34,002 bases of DNA from an uncultured Bacteroidota bacterium (GTDB taxonomy: Bacteria; Bacteroidota; Bacteroidia; UKL13-3). Under the pieces are notes generated by a model. That model had not been told where the DNA came from and made no database searches. It was given only the letters and a program-made list of their open reading frames with translations. Position numbers and translations under genes: made by a program. The stretch spans positions 1 to 34,002 of the forward strand of contig CAILJQ010000097.1 in the NCBI GenBank assembly GCA_903834625.1, written 5' to 3'. Of this stretch, positions 10,155 through 18,580 are shown piece after piece. Numbering within the stretch: position 1 is the first letter of the stretch; each line of letters begins with the position of its first letter.

Positions 10155-10403
10155 ATGAAACTCAACAAAAACATTGCAGTAAGCGAGAACGGATTTATTT
10201 TTAATCCAGTTAGCGGCGATTCTTTTTCAACCAATCCATTGGGGCAGGAGGTAATTAGAATGATGAAAGACCAAAAGGAGAAAAAAGAGATTGTGAAAGC
10301 CATTGCAGAAAAATATGCGGCAGATGATTCAACCATTGAAAAAGACCTGAATGACTTTTTCCAAATGTTGTTGTCCTATCAATTAATCAATGAGCATGAG
10401 TAA
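10155..10403 (+). CDS. PqqD-like (RRE-type) small protein
   Basis: 82 aa: NIAVSENGFIFNPVSGDSFSTNPLGQEVIRMMKDQKEKKEIVKAIAEKYAADDSTIEKDLNDFFQMLLSYQLI has the PqqD-family layout (beta segment, N.lG..i...., eia..l...y, v..fl..L...gll). Confidence 0.75.
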   Translation: MKLNKNIAVSENGFIFNPVSGDSFSTNPLGQEVIRMMKDQKEKKEIVKAIAEKYAADDSTIEKDLNDFFQMLLSYQLINEHE

Positions 10404-11445
10404 GCGCAAAATAACAGTTGCTGTTACTGGGCTTAATAATATTGACAGTCCAGGTCCGGGCATACCGGTAATTAGGGCTTTAAAGGAAAGTGCCGAATTT
10501 GAAGTTCGTATTATTGGCCTTTCCTATGAAACCTTAGAGCCAGGTTTGTATATGCATGATTTAGTTGATAAATCATATAGCATACCCTTACCATCTTCTG
10601 GTATGGATAGCCTCATGTCGAGGTTAGAATACATACATTCTAAAGAAAATATTCAAGTAATCATTCCAAACTTTGATGCGGAATTGCATAGTTTTATAAA
10701 GCTTGGAAATAGATTAAAGGCAGAGTTGGGTATTGCCACCTTTATGCCAGATTTAGAAACCTTTGAATCTCGACACAAATCTGTATTATATGAGTTTGGT
10801 GAGAAAAATGGGGTGAAAGTGCCTAAATCTAAAATGATTTATTCACCAAACGAAATACATTCCATTGGGAATGAATTGGGTTATCCATTGGTGGTGAAAG
10901 GTAAATATTATGATGCAAGCATAGCCGCCACCCCTGAACAAGCGAATAACTACTTCCATAAAATATCTAATAAATGGGGACTTCCCATTATCCTTCAGGA
11001 GTTTGTTTCTGGTAATGAAGTAAACATTACCGCTATTGGCGATGGCAATGGAAATTGTATTGGGGCTGTTCCTATGCGCAAATTGTACATTACTGATAAA
11101 GGTAAAGCGTGGGCCGGAATATCCTTATTAGATGAAGAACTCTTAACAATTGCCAATAGAGTAATTGGGAACTCAAAATGGAGAGGTGGTTGTGAGTTGG
11201 AATTCATTAAAACCAAAGAAGGAAGTTATTATTTATTAGAGATGAATCCACGCTTTCCGGCTTGGGTTTATTTAGCAGTTGGTTGCGGTCAAAACCATCC
11301 AGAGGCATTGGTGAAATTGGCCTTAGGAGAGAAGGTAACGCCCTTTACAAGTTATCAAAATGGAAAATTATTTGTTCGATATAGCTTTGATCAAATAGTG
11401 GATATTAGTGAGTTTGAAAAGATTTCTACACTTGGTGAATTATAG
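10390..11445 (+). CDS. ATP-grasp domain ligase (carbamoyl-phosphate-synthase-like)
   Basis: YPLVVKGKYYDA, PIILQEFVSGNEVNITAIGD, YYLLEMNPRFPAWVYLA: ATP-grasp lysine, hinge and metal-binding E/N motifs. Overlaps upstream gene by 14 nt. Confidence 0.85.
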   Translation: MSMSKRKITVAVTGLNNIDSPGPGIPVIRALKESAEFEVRIIGLSYETLEPGLYMHDLVDKSYSIPLPSSGMDSLMSRLEYIHSKENIQVIIPNFDAELHSFIKLGNRLKAELGIATFMPDLETFESRHKSVLYEFGEKNGVKVPKSKMIYSPNEIHSIGNELGYPLVVKGKYYDASIAATPEQANNYFHKISNKWGLPIILQEFVSGNEVNITAIGDGNGNCIGAVPMRKLYITDKGKAWAGISLLDEELLTIANRVIGNSKWRGGCELEFIKTKEGSYYLLEMNPRFPAWVYLAVGCGQNHPEALVKLALGEKVTPFTSYQNGKLFVRYSFDQIVDISEFEKISTLGEL

Positions 11446-11463
11446 AATTAAATAGGTAAAATT

Positions 11464-12822
11464 ATGACAAAATTGAGTTATGAACGTCCGGTTATTCAAA
11501 AGTTAAATACCGGCATGATGAATAAATTTGGCACCAGAACAGAATATGCTCCGGTTAGCCATATAGAAGGTGTTGCGGTGAAAGATTTAATAGCAAAATA
11601 TGGGTCACCTTTGTTTGTTATTAGCGAGCAACAAATTAGGCGTAATTACCAAAATGCCTTGAGAGCATTCAAAACCCGTTACCCTAAGGTGCAATTTGCT
11701 TGGAGCTATAAAACGAATTATTTAAATGCTGTTTGCAATGTATTCCATCAAGAGGGATCTTGGGCAGAAGTAGTTTCAATTTTTGAATACAAAAAGGCAT
11801 TAGGTAATGGGGTTCCGGGAAACAAAATTATATTTAATGGCCCTGATAAATCTGAAGAGGATTTAACATTAGCAGTTCAAAATAAATCGCTTATTCATAT
11901 TGATCATTTTGATGAATTATACTTATTAATTGAAGTGGTTCAAAAGCTACAATTAAAAGCTTCAGTAGCAATTAGAGTAAACATGGATACTGGTATTTAT
12001 CCTATGTGGGATAGGTTCGGCTTTAATTATGAAAATGGTCAGGCTTGGAATGCCATTAATAAAATAATGAGTCATCCAGAATTGGAGTTAAACGGCTTGC
12101 ATTGTCATATTGGAACTTACATGTTAAGTGCTGGTGCATATGCAACTGCTGCTTATAAGTTATGCGATTTAGCCATTAACGTTAAGGCTAAGTTTAACAA
12201 AACCATTCAATACCTCGACTTAGGTGGTGGCTTCGCTTCGGCCAATACCTTAAAAGGAAGTTACCTGCAAGGTTCAGACATTATTCCTAGTATGGAAGAT
12301 TATGCAGAGGCTATTGCTTCAACCATTCTAAATTTTGGGTTCAAATCTGCCGATTTACCTACACTATTCTTAGAAACTGGCCGTGCCTTAATTGACGATG
12401 CAGGATATTTATTAGGTTCGGTAATAGCTACAAAAAGATTGAGCGACGGAAGAAGAGCAACTATCATGGATTTTGGGGTGAACCTATTGTTTACAGCATT
12501 TTGGTATAACCACAAAATTTCGCCTGCCCAAGATTTTTCACATCATACAGAAGACATGGTGGTGTACGGACCATTATGTATGAATATTGATTGTATCAGA
12601 GAAAGTGTGAACTTACCTCTCTTAAGTAAAGGAGACCAAGTGGTGGTGCATAAAGTAGGAGCGTACAACATGACCCAATGGATGCAGTTCATTCAAATGC
12701 GCCCTAATGTGGTGATGATAGACACCAAACAGGAAGTACATCTCATTAGAAACAAGGAGTCATTAGAAACCATGTTGAGATATGAAGAGATGCCAGCTCA
12801 CTTAAAGCAGGTGAATTTATAG
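11464..12822 (+). CDS. PLP-dependent fold-type III decarboxylase (Orn/DAP/Arg decarboxylase family)
   Basis: SYKTNYL (PLP Lys), HCHIGTY, LDLGGGFA, ETGRALI, YGPLCMNIDCI (Cys-xxx-Asp substrate motif), VGAYNMTQWMQF. Extra N-terminal segment MTKLSYERPVIQKLNTGMMNKFG. Confidence 0.88.
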   Translation: MTKLSYERPVIQKLNTGMMNKFGTRTEYAPVSHIEGVAVKDLIAKYGSPLFVISEQQIRRNYQNALRAFKTRYPKVQFAWSYKTNYLNAVCNVFHQEGSWAEVVSIFEYKKALGNGVPGNKIIFNGPDKSEEDLTLAVQNKSLIHIDHFDELYLLIEVVQKLQLKASVAIRVNMDTGIYPMWDRFGFNYENGQAWNAINKIMSHPELELNGLHCHIGTYMLSAGAYATAAYKLCDLAINVKAKFNKTIQYLDLGGGFASANTLKGSYLQGSDIIPSMEDYAEAIASTILNFGFKSADLPTLFLETGRALIDDAGYLLGSVIATKRLSDGRRATIMDFGVNLLFTAFWYNHKISPAQDFSHHTEDMVVYGPLCMNIDCIRESVNLPLLSKGDQVVVHKVGAYNMTQWMQFIQMRPNVVMIDTKQEVHLIRNKESLETMLRYEEMPAHLKQVNL

Positions 12823-12870
12823 TTGATTGATGCGCAAAAAAATTGTAAGATGCGCGCTGAATAACAAAGA

Positions 12871-15054
12871 ATGAAAACAGAATATAAGATAAGCTATTGG
12901 TTTGAGGCAACTATGCACAGCTATAGTCAGATCTTTTTTTCACTCAATAAATTCTTTGCTGCTATCATTCTTTTGGTTACCTTTTTTAGTCCATTTATTG
13001 GTTTATGTGGTTTGTTGGCTGTAACACTAACCAACGGTTTGGCTTATATATTTGGATTCAAACAACAAGATATTCGTGAAGGAATATTTGGTTTTAATGC
13101 CTTGTTATTTGGTTTAGCACTGGGGTACACCTTTGAACCAAATGCTGCATTTTGGGTACTGTTTGTAATTGCTTGCTTTACCCTCTTGGTGTTAATTGCA
13201 GTGTTTTCTGGAACCTTTGCTAAAATTGGATTGCCGTTTTTAAGCTTTCCTTTTTTGATTTGTTTTTGGATGATAACACTCGCAGGAAAGGAACTAAGCC
13301 ACCTTGCATATGCGAACCATTTTTTACCTAATATGGTTCAAATGCCTGGTCCAGCCAAATTGTTGTCTCTGTGGGTTCATTCAGCAGATAATTTGGAATT
13401 ACCTAGCCTGTTGCGAACATTTTTTCGAACCCTTTCGGCAACCTTTTTTCAGGATTCAATCCTCGGTGGAATGCTTATTTCATTGGGGTTGTTTTTGTTT
13501 TCAAGAATTGCCTTTTCATTAGCATTCATGGGCTTTTGTGTGGCCTTTTGGTCGTACCACTTTTTTGGCGCCAATGTGTTAGAGTTATCCAATAATTTGG
13601 TTGGTTCAAACTATATCTTTTTTGCCATTGCAATTGGTGGTTTTTATTTAATTCCTAATAAGTACTCATATGGTATAAGCATATTACTCATCCCGGTTTT
13701 AATGCTTATGCAAATAGCATGTGATAAACTGTTTAGCGGATTGAACCTAAAAACCTTCACCTTGGCATTTAGCCTGCTCACCGTTGTTTTTTTATATGCC
13801 CTACATCAGCGTTGGTTACATCAGTTTTTGCACTTGGTTACCATCCAATATTATTCCGCTGAAAAAACAGTGTATAAATATTTATCAGCCTTAAGTAGGT
13901 TCAAGGAAAGCCATCACAAAAACATAGCCTTACCTTTTTGGGGCGATTGGTTTGTAAGTCAAGGGTACGATGGTAAAATTACCCATTTAGGTGATTGGAG
14001 TAAGGCCCTAGATTTTGTTATAGTGGATGAAAATGACAAAACCTACCGTGAGCCTGGTATATTGGTGGGTGATTATTATTGTTACAACAAACCTATTTTA
14101 GCCCCAGCAGATGGTTATGTTTATGAGATAACCAATCATACAGAAGATAATGTGATAGGAGAGGTGGATACAGATAAAAACTGGGGAAATACGCTCATTT
14201 TAAATCACCTCGATGGCTTGTATACACAATTGAGTCATATCAAAAAAGACTCTTTTAAAGTGGCAGTTGGTGATTTTGTAACCAAGGGAACCATTCTTGC
14301 AACATGCGGTAGCAGCGGACGTTCACCCGAACCACATGTGCATTTTCAAGTTCAACATTCCCCCCAAATTGGTGCTAAAACAAGTGCTTATCCTATTTCT
14401 TGTTTCATAGAAAAAAGAAATGGAAAGGTAAGCTCCCTTAAATTACATGCCATACCAGAAGAGAATACCCACATAAGTAATATTGAAACCTATCCACTCT
14501 TAACAGATAGTTTTCACTTTATTCCCGGAAAAACTTTGCGTTTCCATAAAGATTCAAGCAATGAATTAATAGAGTGGGAAGTGGCCACAGATGCTTGGAA
14601 TAGGAGTTTTTTTTATGATAAAAAGAGTAAGAGTTATGCCTATTTTATTAATGATGGCAATAGGTTTTACTTCACAGATTTTGAAGGTAGTAGAGGCAGT
14701 GATTTGTTTCATTTTTACTTGAGTTGTTATGCGGTATTAATGGGGGTTTACCCAGAAATTGAGATGGAAGATCAAGTACCACTTATTCATTTTAATTATC
14801 CAGTTCTTATTTGGGTTCAGGACATATTAGCCCCATTTTATTTGTTTACCAAAGCTCATTTTTATGCAAAAGTGAAGGAGGTAAATTCAATTTTGGCATC
14901 TGGTACCATGCAGCTTGAATCACACATTGAGGCGAGTTTTATGGGAGTAAAAATGAAGAAATATACCTATCAAATAACCTTAGGCGAAAAGGGGATTCAG
15001 GAGCTTATTTGGATAAATGGGAGCAGAAAGGAGACTTGGGTATGCATTCAGTAA
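12871..15054 (+). CDS. Urea transporter-like membrane domain fused to M23 (LytM) peptidase domain
   Basis: Residues ~20-310: polytopic, UT-like (FFSPFIGLCGLLAVTLTNGLAYIFGFKQQDIREGIFGFNALLFGLALG). C-terminal half: ITHLGDWSKALDFV...PILAPADGYV...GNTLILNHLDGLYTQLSHIKK...GDFVTKGTILATCGSSGRSPEPHVHFQVQ = M23 H..D and HxH motifs. Confidence 0.85.
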   Translation: MKTEYKISYWFEATMHSYSQIFFSLNKFFAAIILLVTFFSPFIGLCGLLAVTLTNGLAYIFGFKQQDIREGIFGFNALLFGLALGYTFEPNAAFWVLFVIACFTLLVLIAVFSGTFAKIGLPFLSFPFLICFWMITLAGKELSHLAYANHFLPNMVQMPGPAKLLSLWVHSADNLELPSLLRTFFRTLSATFFQDSILGGMLISLGLFLFSRIAFSLAFMGFCVAFWSYHFFGANVLELSNNLVGSNYIFFAIAIGGFYLIPNKYSYGISILLIPVLMLMQIACDKLFSGLNLKTFTLAFSLLTVVFLYALHQRWLHQFLHLVTIQYYSAEKTVYKYLSALSRFKESHHKNIALPFWGDWFVSQGYDGKITHLGDWSKALDFVIVDENDKTYREPGILVGDYYCYNKPILAPADGYVYEITNHTEDNVIGEVDTDKNWGNTLILNHLDGLYTQLSHIKKDSFKVAVGDFVTKGTILATCGSSGRSPEPHVHFQVQHSPQIGAKTSAYPISCFIEKRNGKVSSLKLHAIPEENTHISNIETYPLLTDSFHFIPGKTLRFHKDSSNELIEWEVATDAWNRSFFYDKKSKSYAYFINDGNRFYFTDFEGSRGSDLFHFYLSCYAVLMGVYPEIEMEDQVPLIHFNYPVLIWVQDILAPFYLFTKAHFYAKVKEVNSILASGTMQLESHIEASFMGVKMKKYTYQITLGEKGIQELIWINGSRKETWVCIQ

Positions 15055-16370
15055 GACTCTTTCTTTTCCTTTACTTATTTTCCCTTTCGGGATTTGTAAT
15101 GGCACAAACCAATAAACTTACCTATACTTCTGTGGCTGTTCAAAGCGAAGAATATTTCAATTTGTTTCAATACAAGGAATTGATCAAATTAGGTGATGAT
15201 GCCTTGAAAGCGCACATAGATTTTTATGACTTACGAGTGAGATTAGGGCTGGCTCATTATAGAAAAAGCAATTATGAAGCTGCAAGCATTCATTTTGAAA
15301 GAGCTATTGAAATGAACCCATCAGACCTAGAAATATTAAAATATGCCTACCGGTGTTTTTTGTATACTGGGCAATACCAAAGAGCAAATATGCTATTGAT
15401 TCATTACCCTCAAATTAATCCAGATTATAAACCAAAGATGAAAGGTATTCACTTGGTTGAGGTAGAAGCTGGAAGCCTTCAAACCAGCCAAACTGATGCT
15501 TATGATGGACAAAAATTAGCGCCAAATGGCAATGTGGGTGAAGCCAATCTTTTCTCTAGCATGGATTACTTGAGGCTATACAATGAAGTATTGCTTTCAC
15601 CAGATACCAAATTGCATTTTGGAACAAATGTGTTTCAAACCAATCAACTTTCTATCCTACAGTTCTTTCAAAAAAATGTGAACCAAACCTATAGCTCGCT
15701 GAATATGCAAGCCAATGTAGGATTTAGTAAATTATGGAGTAGGGGCTGGGCAACAGGTTTAGGTATGGGGTTTTACAGACAAAATTATACACATCCATAT
15801 GTTGCAAGTGATATAAATCCGCCAACACCCAATTCTCTGGTTAAGGATACAAGTGAAATTACCCATGCTATTTCAATGAGTTTGTATGCAAGTAAACGCA
15901 TGAAGTTTATTGAACCTGTTGTGTTTTTGAATTATGGTAATTTTGATTTCTTACCAAGGTATCAATTGGAGATGGGATTAACCTATTATCCTTTGGCAAA
16001 AGATAAATTGTTTTCATACAGCAGCATTTCTTTGAACCATACTGATGGCACAAGTTCTATTGCTTATCAACAGAAAGTAGGGTATACCTTTCTTCCATTT
16101 ATGTCGGCAGAATTAAGTTATATGGGAGGAAGTTTAGACAATTACATGGGCCATATGGGCTTCTTAACTTTAAATACTTTTGATCCAATTACCTATTCTC
16201 TTGGAGTTGATTTGCACCTTTTTAAAGGTAAATACGCGCTTACTCCGGGTTACAGATACCAAGAAAGAAGCTCTTCTTATTTTTTAGAGGAAGGTTTTGG
16301 TAACATTGTTACCAAAAATATCAATTATATTAATCACTTATTTTTTATCACATTCAAATGTCAACTTTAA
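15042..16370 (+). CDS. TPR protein with C-terminal outer-membrane beta-barrel (YaiO-like)
   Basis: ATG at 15042 gives signal peptide MHSVRLFLFLYLFSLSGFVMAQ (ORF track start 15009 is upstream of it); TPR segment YEAASIHFERAIEMNPSDLEILKYAYRCFLYTGQYQRA; then alternating beta-strand C-terminus ending in an aromatic-rich strand LFFITFKCQL. Confidence 0.7.
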   Translation: MHSVRLFLFLYLFSLSGFVMAQTNKLTYTSVAVQSEEYFNLFQYKELIKLGDDALKAHIDFYDLRVRLGLAHYRKSNYEAASIHFERAIEMNPSDLEILKYAYRCFLYTGQYQRANMLLIHYPQINPDYKPKMKGIHLVEVEAGSLQTSQTDAYDGQKLAPNGNVGEANLFSSMDYLRLYNEVLLSPDTKLHFGTNVFQTNQLSILQFFQKNVNQTYSSLNMQANVGFSKLWSRGWATGLGMGFYRQNYTHPYVASDINPPTPNSLVKDTSEITHAISMSLYASKRMKFIEPVVFLNYGNFDFLPRYQLEMGLTYYPLAKDKLFSYSSISLNHTDGTSSIAYQQKVGYTFLPFMSAELSYMGGSLDNYMGHMGFLTLNTFDPITYSLGVDLHLFKGKYALTPGYRYQERSSSYFLEEGFGNIVTKNINYINHLFFITFKCQL

Positions 16371-16966
16371 GAAAAATAATGACGGCACTGCTGCTACTAG
16401 GAAGCATGCAAGCCAACGCGCAAAACTTGAGTGAAGTTTTTGCCAAAAGTTACGCAGCAGAAAAAAATGCAAATTATACCGAAGCTATTTCTGTATTAAA
16501 CGCCACTTCAAATGCCAATGTGTATGAAGTAAATTTGCGATTGGGCTGGCTACATTATGCCAATAAAAGTCATAAAGAGTCTATTTCATTTTATCAGAAG
16601 GCAATGACATTAAAACCTATGGCTACCGAGCCTTTGTGGGGATTAATTTATCCGCTTAGTGCTCAAGAAAATTGGGTAGCTGTGGAACAAGCATATAAAG
16701 ATATCTTAAAACTCGACCCTAAAAATTCAAAGGCAAACTACTATTTGGGTTCTATCTTTTTTTATAGAAAAGATTATACCACAGCTAAAAAGTACTTAAT
16801 GGAGGTAGTTCAGTTATATCCTTTTGATAGAGAAGCCTTATTGTTATTGGGTTGGAGCCAATTTTATTTGGGGAATAAAGCAGAATCGAAAAAAATATTT
16901 GAACATGTGCTTAACAATAAACCCGATGATAGCTCTGCGATAGAAGGATTGTCCTTGCTTAAATAA
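16358..16966 (+). CDS. Exported tetratricopeptide repeat protein
   Basis: Signal peptide IMTALLLLGSMQANAQ; TPR units (SISFYQKAMTLKPMATEPLWGLIYPL; VEQAYKDILKLDPKNSKANYYLGSIFFYRKDYTTAKKYLMEVVQLYPFDREALLLLG). Confidence 0.85.
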   Translation: MSTLRKIMTALLLLGSMQANAQNLSEVFAKSYAAEKNANYTEAISVLNATSNANVYEVNLRLGWLHYANKSHKESISFYQKAMTLKPMATEPLWGLIYPLSAQENWVAVEQAYKDILKLDPKNSKANYYLGSIFFYRKDYTTAKKYLMEVVQLYPFDREALLLLGWSQFYLGNKAESKKIFEHVLNNKPDDSSAIEGLSLLK

Positions 16967-16973
16967 TTTAAAA

Positions 16974-16990
16974 GGAAAGATTATCTTTCC
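16974..16990 (+). other. Short hairpin between TPR gene and SRPBCC gene
   Basis: ggaaaga-tta-tctttcc: 7-bp perfect stem, 3-nt loop, ending 3 nt before GTG start at 16994; no U-tract. Confidence 0.45.
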
Positions 16991-16993
16991 TCC

Positions 16994-17380
16994 GTGAAAG
17001 ATTTTAAAAAGTACTATATCATTCCTGCGCCTCCAGAGGATGTTTATTTGGCACTCACCATTGAGGCTACCATCATGCTTTGGACCAGTGATCAGGCTAC
17101 TTTTGTGGCTGAACCTAATACTGAATTTACTCTGTGGGATGGAAGTATTGTAGGTAAAAATTTAGAGTTTGAACCCAATAAAAAAATTGTGCAACAATGG
17201 TTTTTTGGAGAAGAAGAAACAGAGTCGCCAAGCATTGTTACCCTTAAATTGCATGAGCATAACCAAGGTACTTCATTAGAGGTGCGTCATACCAATATAC
17301 CCGACGATGTTTTTGATGACATAGCAGATGGTTGGACACATGAATATGCTGCCTCACTCATTGATTTTTACGACGAATAA
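16994..17380 (+). CDS. SRPBCC (START/AHSA1-like) domain protein
   Basis: KYYIIPAPPEDVYLALTIEATIMLWTSDQATFVAEPNTEFTLWDGSIVGKNLEFEPNKKIVQQWFFGEE...SIVTLKLHEHNQGTSLEVRHTNIPDD; GTG start. Confidence 0.8.
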   Translation: MKDFKKYYIIPAPPEDVYLALTIEATIMLWTSDQATFVAEPNTEFTLWDGSIVGKNLEFEPNKKIVQQWFFGEEETESPSIVTLKLHEHNQGTSLEVRHTNIPDDVFDDIADGWTHEYAASLIDFYDE

Positions 17381-17391
17381 AAACCAAACCT

Positions 17392-17847
17392 ATGAAAACA
17401 CTATTCACCTTTACATTATTGCTTTTATTTACCGGAGCCTTTGCCCAGGAAAACAAGGGTCTTTATGATGCAAACCTTGCACAAAAGCTTGGTGCAGATG
17501 CCTACGGAATGAAGAACTACATTTTTGTTATTTTGGTTACAGGTAAATACCTACCCAAAGATACAGCAGAAAGCAATAGGTTATTTGCAGGACATATGGC
17601 CAATATTGGTCAATTGGCTAAAGAGGGTAAGCTTATTGTGGCTGGACCTTTTGGTAAAAATGATAAAAGTTATAGAGGCTTATTTATTCTAAATGCCAAT
17701 AACAAAGAAGAGGCCATGAAATACCTTCAAGCAGATCCAAGCATTGCCATTGGGTTGTTTGATGTAGAATTGTTTCCATGGTATGGTTCTGCAGCCTTAC
17801 CTGAATACTTACCTATTCACGACAAAATTCAACAGAAAGGATTTTAG
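17392..17847 (+). CDS. YCII-related domain protein with signal peptide
   Basis: MKTLFTFTLLLLFTGAFAQ signal; FAGHMANIGQLAKEGKLIVAGPFGKNDKSYRGLFILNANNKEEAMKYLQADPSIAIGLFDVELFPW. Confidence 0.82.
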   Translation: MKTLFTFTLLLLFTGAFAQENKGLYDANLAQKLGADAYGMKNYIFVILVTGKYLPKDTAESNRLFAGHMANIGQLAKEGKLIVAGPFGKNDKSYRGLFILNANNKEEAMKYLQADPSIAIGLFDVELFPWYGSAALPEYLPIHDKIQQKGF

Positions 17848-17863
17848 GTTCAGACCGAACCTA
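17845..17863. repeat. GGTTCRRACC motif, site 6, within inverted repeat TAGGTTC-agacc-GAACCTA
   Basis: 7-bp arms, 5-nt spacer, located exactly from stop codon to stop codon of two convergent genes. Confidence 0.75.
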
Positions 17864-18538
17864 TAACTGCCATTGAATGGTAGTTTGATTTGTACTTGCT
17901 AAATACGCATTAACTTGACTAAAATGCTTACAATCAAAAAAGCCTCTATAGGAAGATAATGGCGAAGGATGTGGCGCTTTTAATACCAGGTGTTTTTGTG
18001 TGTTTATGAGAACAGATTTATTTTGCGCATAACTGCCCCATAACATAAAAACAAGATGCTCTCGCTTATCGCTTAAGGTAGTAATAACAGTATCTGTAAA
18101 TTCTTCCCATCCTTTGTTTTGGTGTGAACCCGCTTCTCCAAGCCTTACCGTTAAGGTGGCATTTAACAATAATACCCCTTCATCTGCCCATGCGCTTAAA
18201 TTACCGCTTTTAGGAATTTTGTAATTGGGAAAATCAACGGTTAAACCTTTGAAAATATTAACCAACGAGGGAGGAAAAGAAATGCCATCATTCACAGAAA
18301 AGCAAAGTCCGTGTGCCTGACCCAAGCCATGGTAGGGGTCCTGACCCAATAAAACCACTTTCACTTTTGAGAATGGGGTTCTATTAAATGCTTCGAAAAT
18401 TTGTGGTCCCGGAGGTAGGACGGTTTTACCTATAGCTTTTTCATTTTTTAAAAAGCCCACCAATGCTTGAAAGCTAGTTTTATTAAAAGCTTCAGTCAAT
18501 TCTTGTTTCCAAGTTTCCTCTATTTGAACCGTTGACAT
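17861..18538 (-). CDS. ung: Uracil-DNA glycosylase (start likely at 18538, MSTVQIEETW; ORF track extends to 18592)
   Basis: VVLLGQDPYHGLGQAHGLCFSV, GVLLLNATLTV, FMLWGSYAQNK, APHPSPLSSYRGFFDCKHFS: UDG family 1 motifs. Confidence 0.96.
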   Translation of the reverse strand: MSTVQIEETWKQELTEAFNKTSFQALVGFLKNEKAIGKTVLPPGPQIFEAFNRTPFSKVKVVLLGQDPYHGLGQAHGLCFSVNDGISFPPSLVNIFKGLTVDFPNYKIPKSGNLSAWADEGVLLLNATLTVRLGEAGSHQNKGWEEFTDTVITTLSDKREHLVFMLWGSYAQNKSVLINTQKHLVLKAPHPSPLSSYRGFFDCKHFSQVNAYLASTNQTTIQWQL

Positions 18539-18580
18539 ATTTATCTTGTAAATATCAGCGAAGCTATTCACTTTTGCCAT

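Noticed and set aside
10155-12822. Possible PQQ, lasso-peptide or GAK/HprK-type locus because of the PqqD-like protein
   Set aside because: No PqqA/C/E, radical SAM, B2 transglutaminase-like protease, lasso cyclase or HprK-related kinase is present in the window.
11464-12822. Annotation of the PLP enzyme as lysA (diaminopimelate decarboxylase)
   Set aside because: Motifs diverge (HCHIGTY, GPLCMNID) and the enzyme sits in a non-lysine cluster with an extra N-terminal segment; substrate left open.
15009-15041. ORF-track start of the TPR/barrel protein at 15009
   Set aside because: ATG at 15042 directly begins a classical signal peptide; the upstream 11 residues would bury it.
12871-15054. UT and M23 domains being two genes merged by a sequencing frameshift
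   Set aside because: The frame is continuous with no stop or start cluster at the junction, and UT-M23 architecture has plausible precedent.
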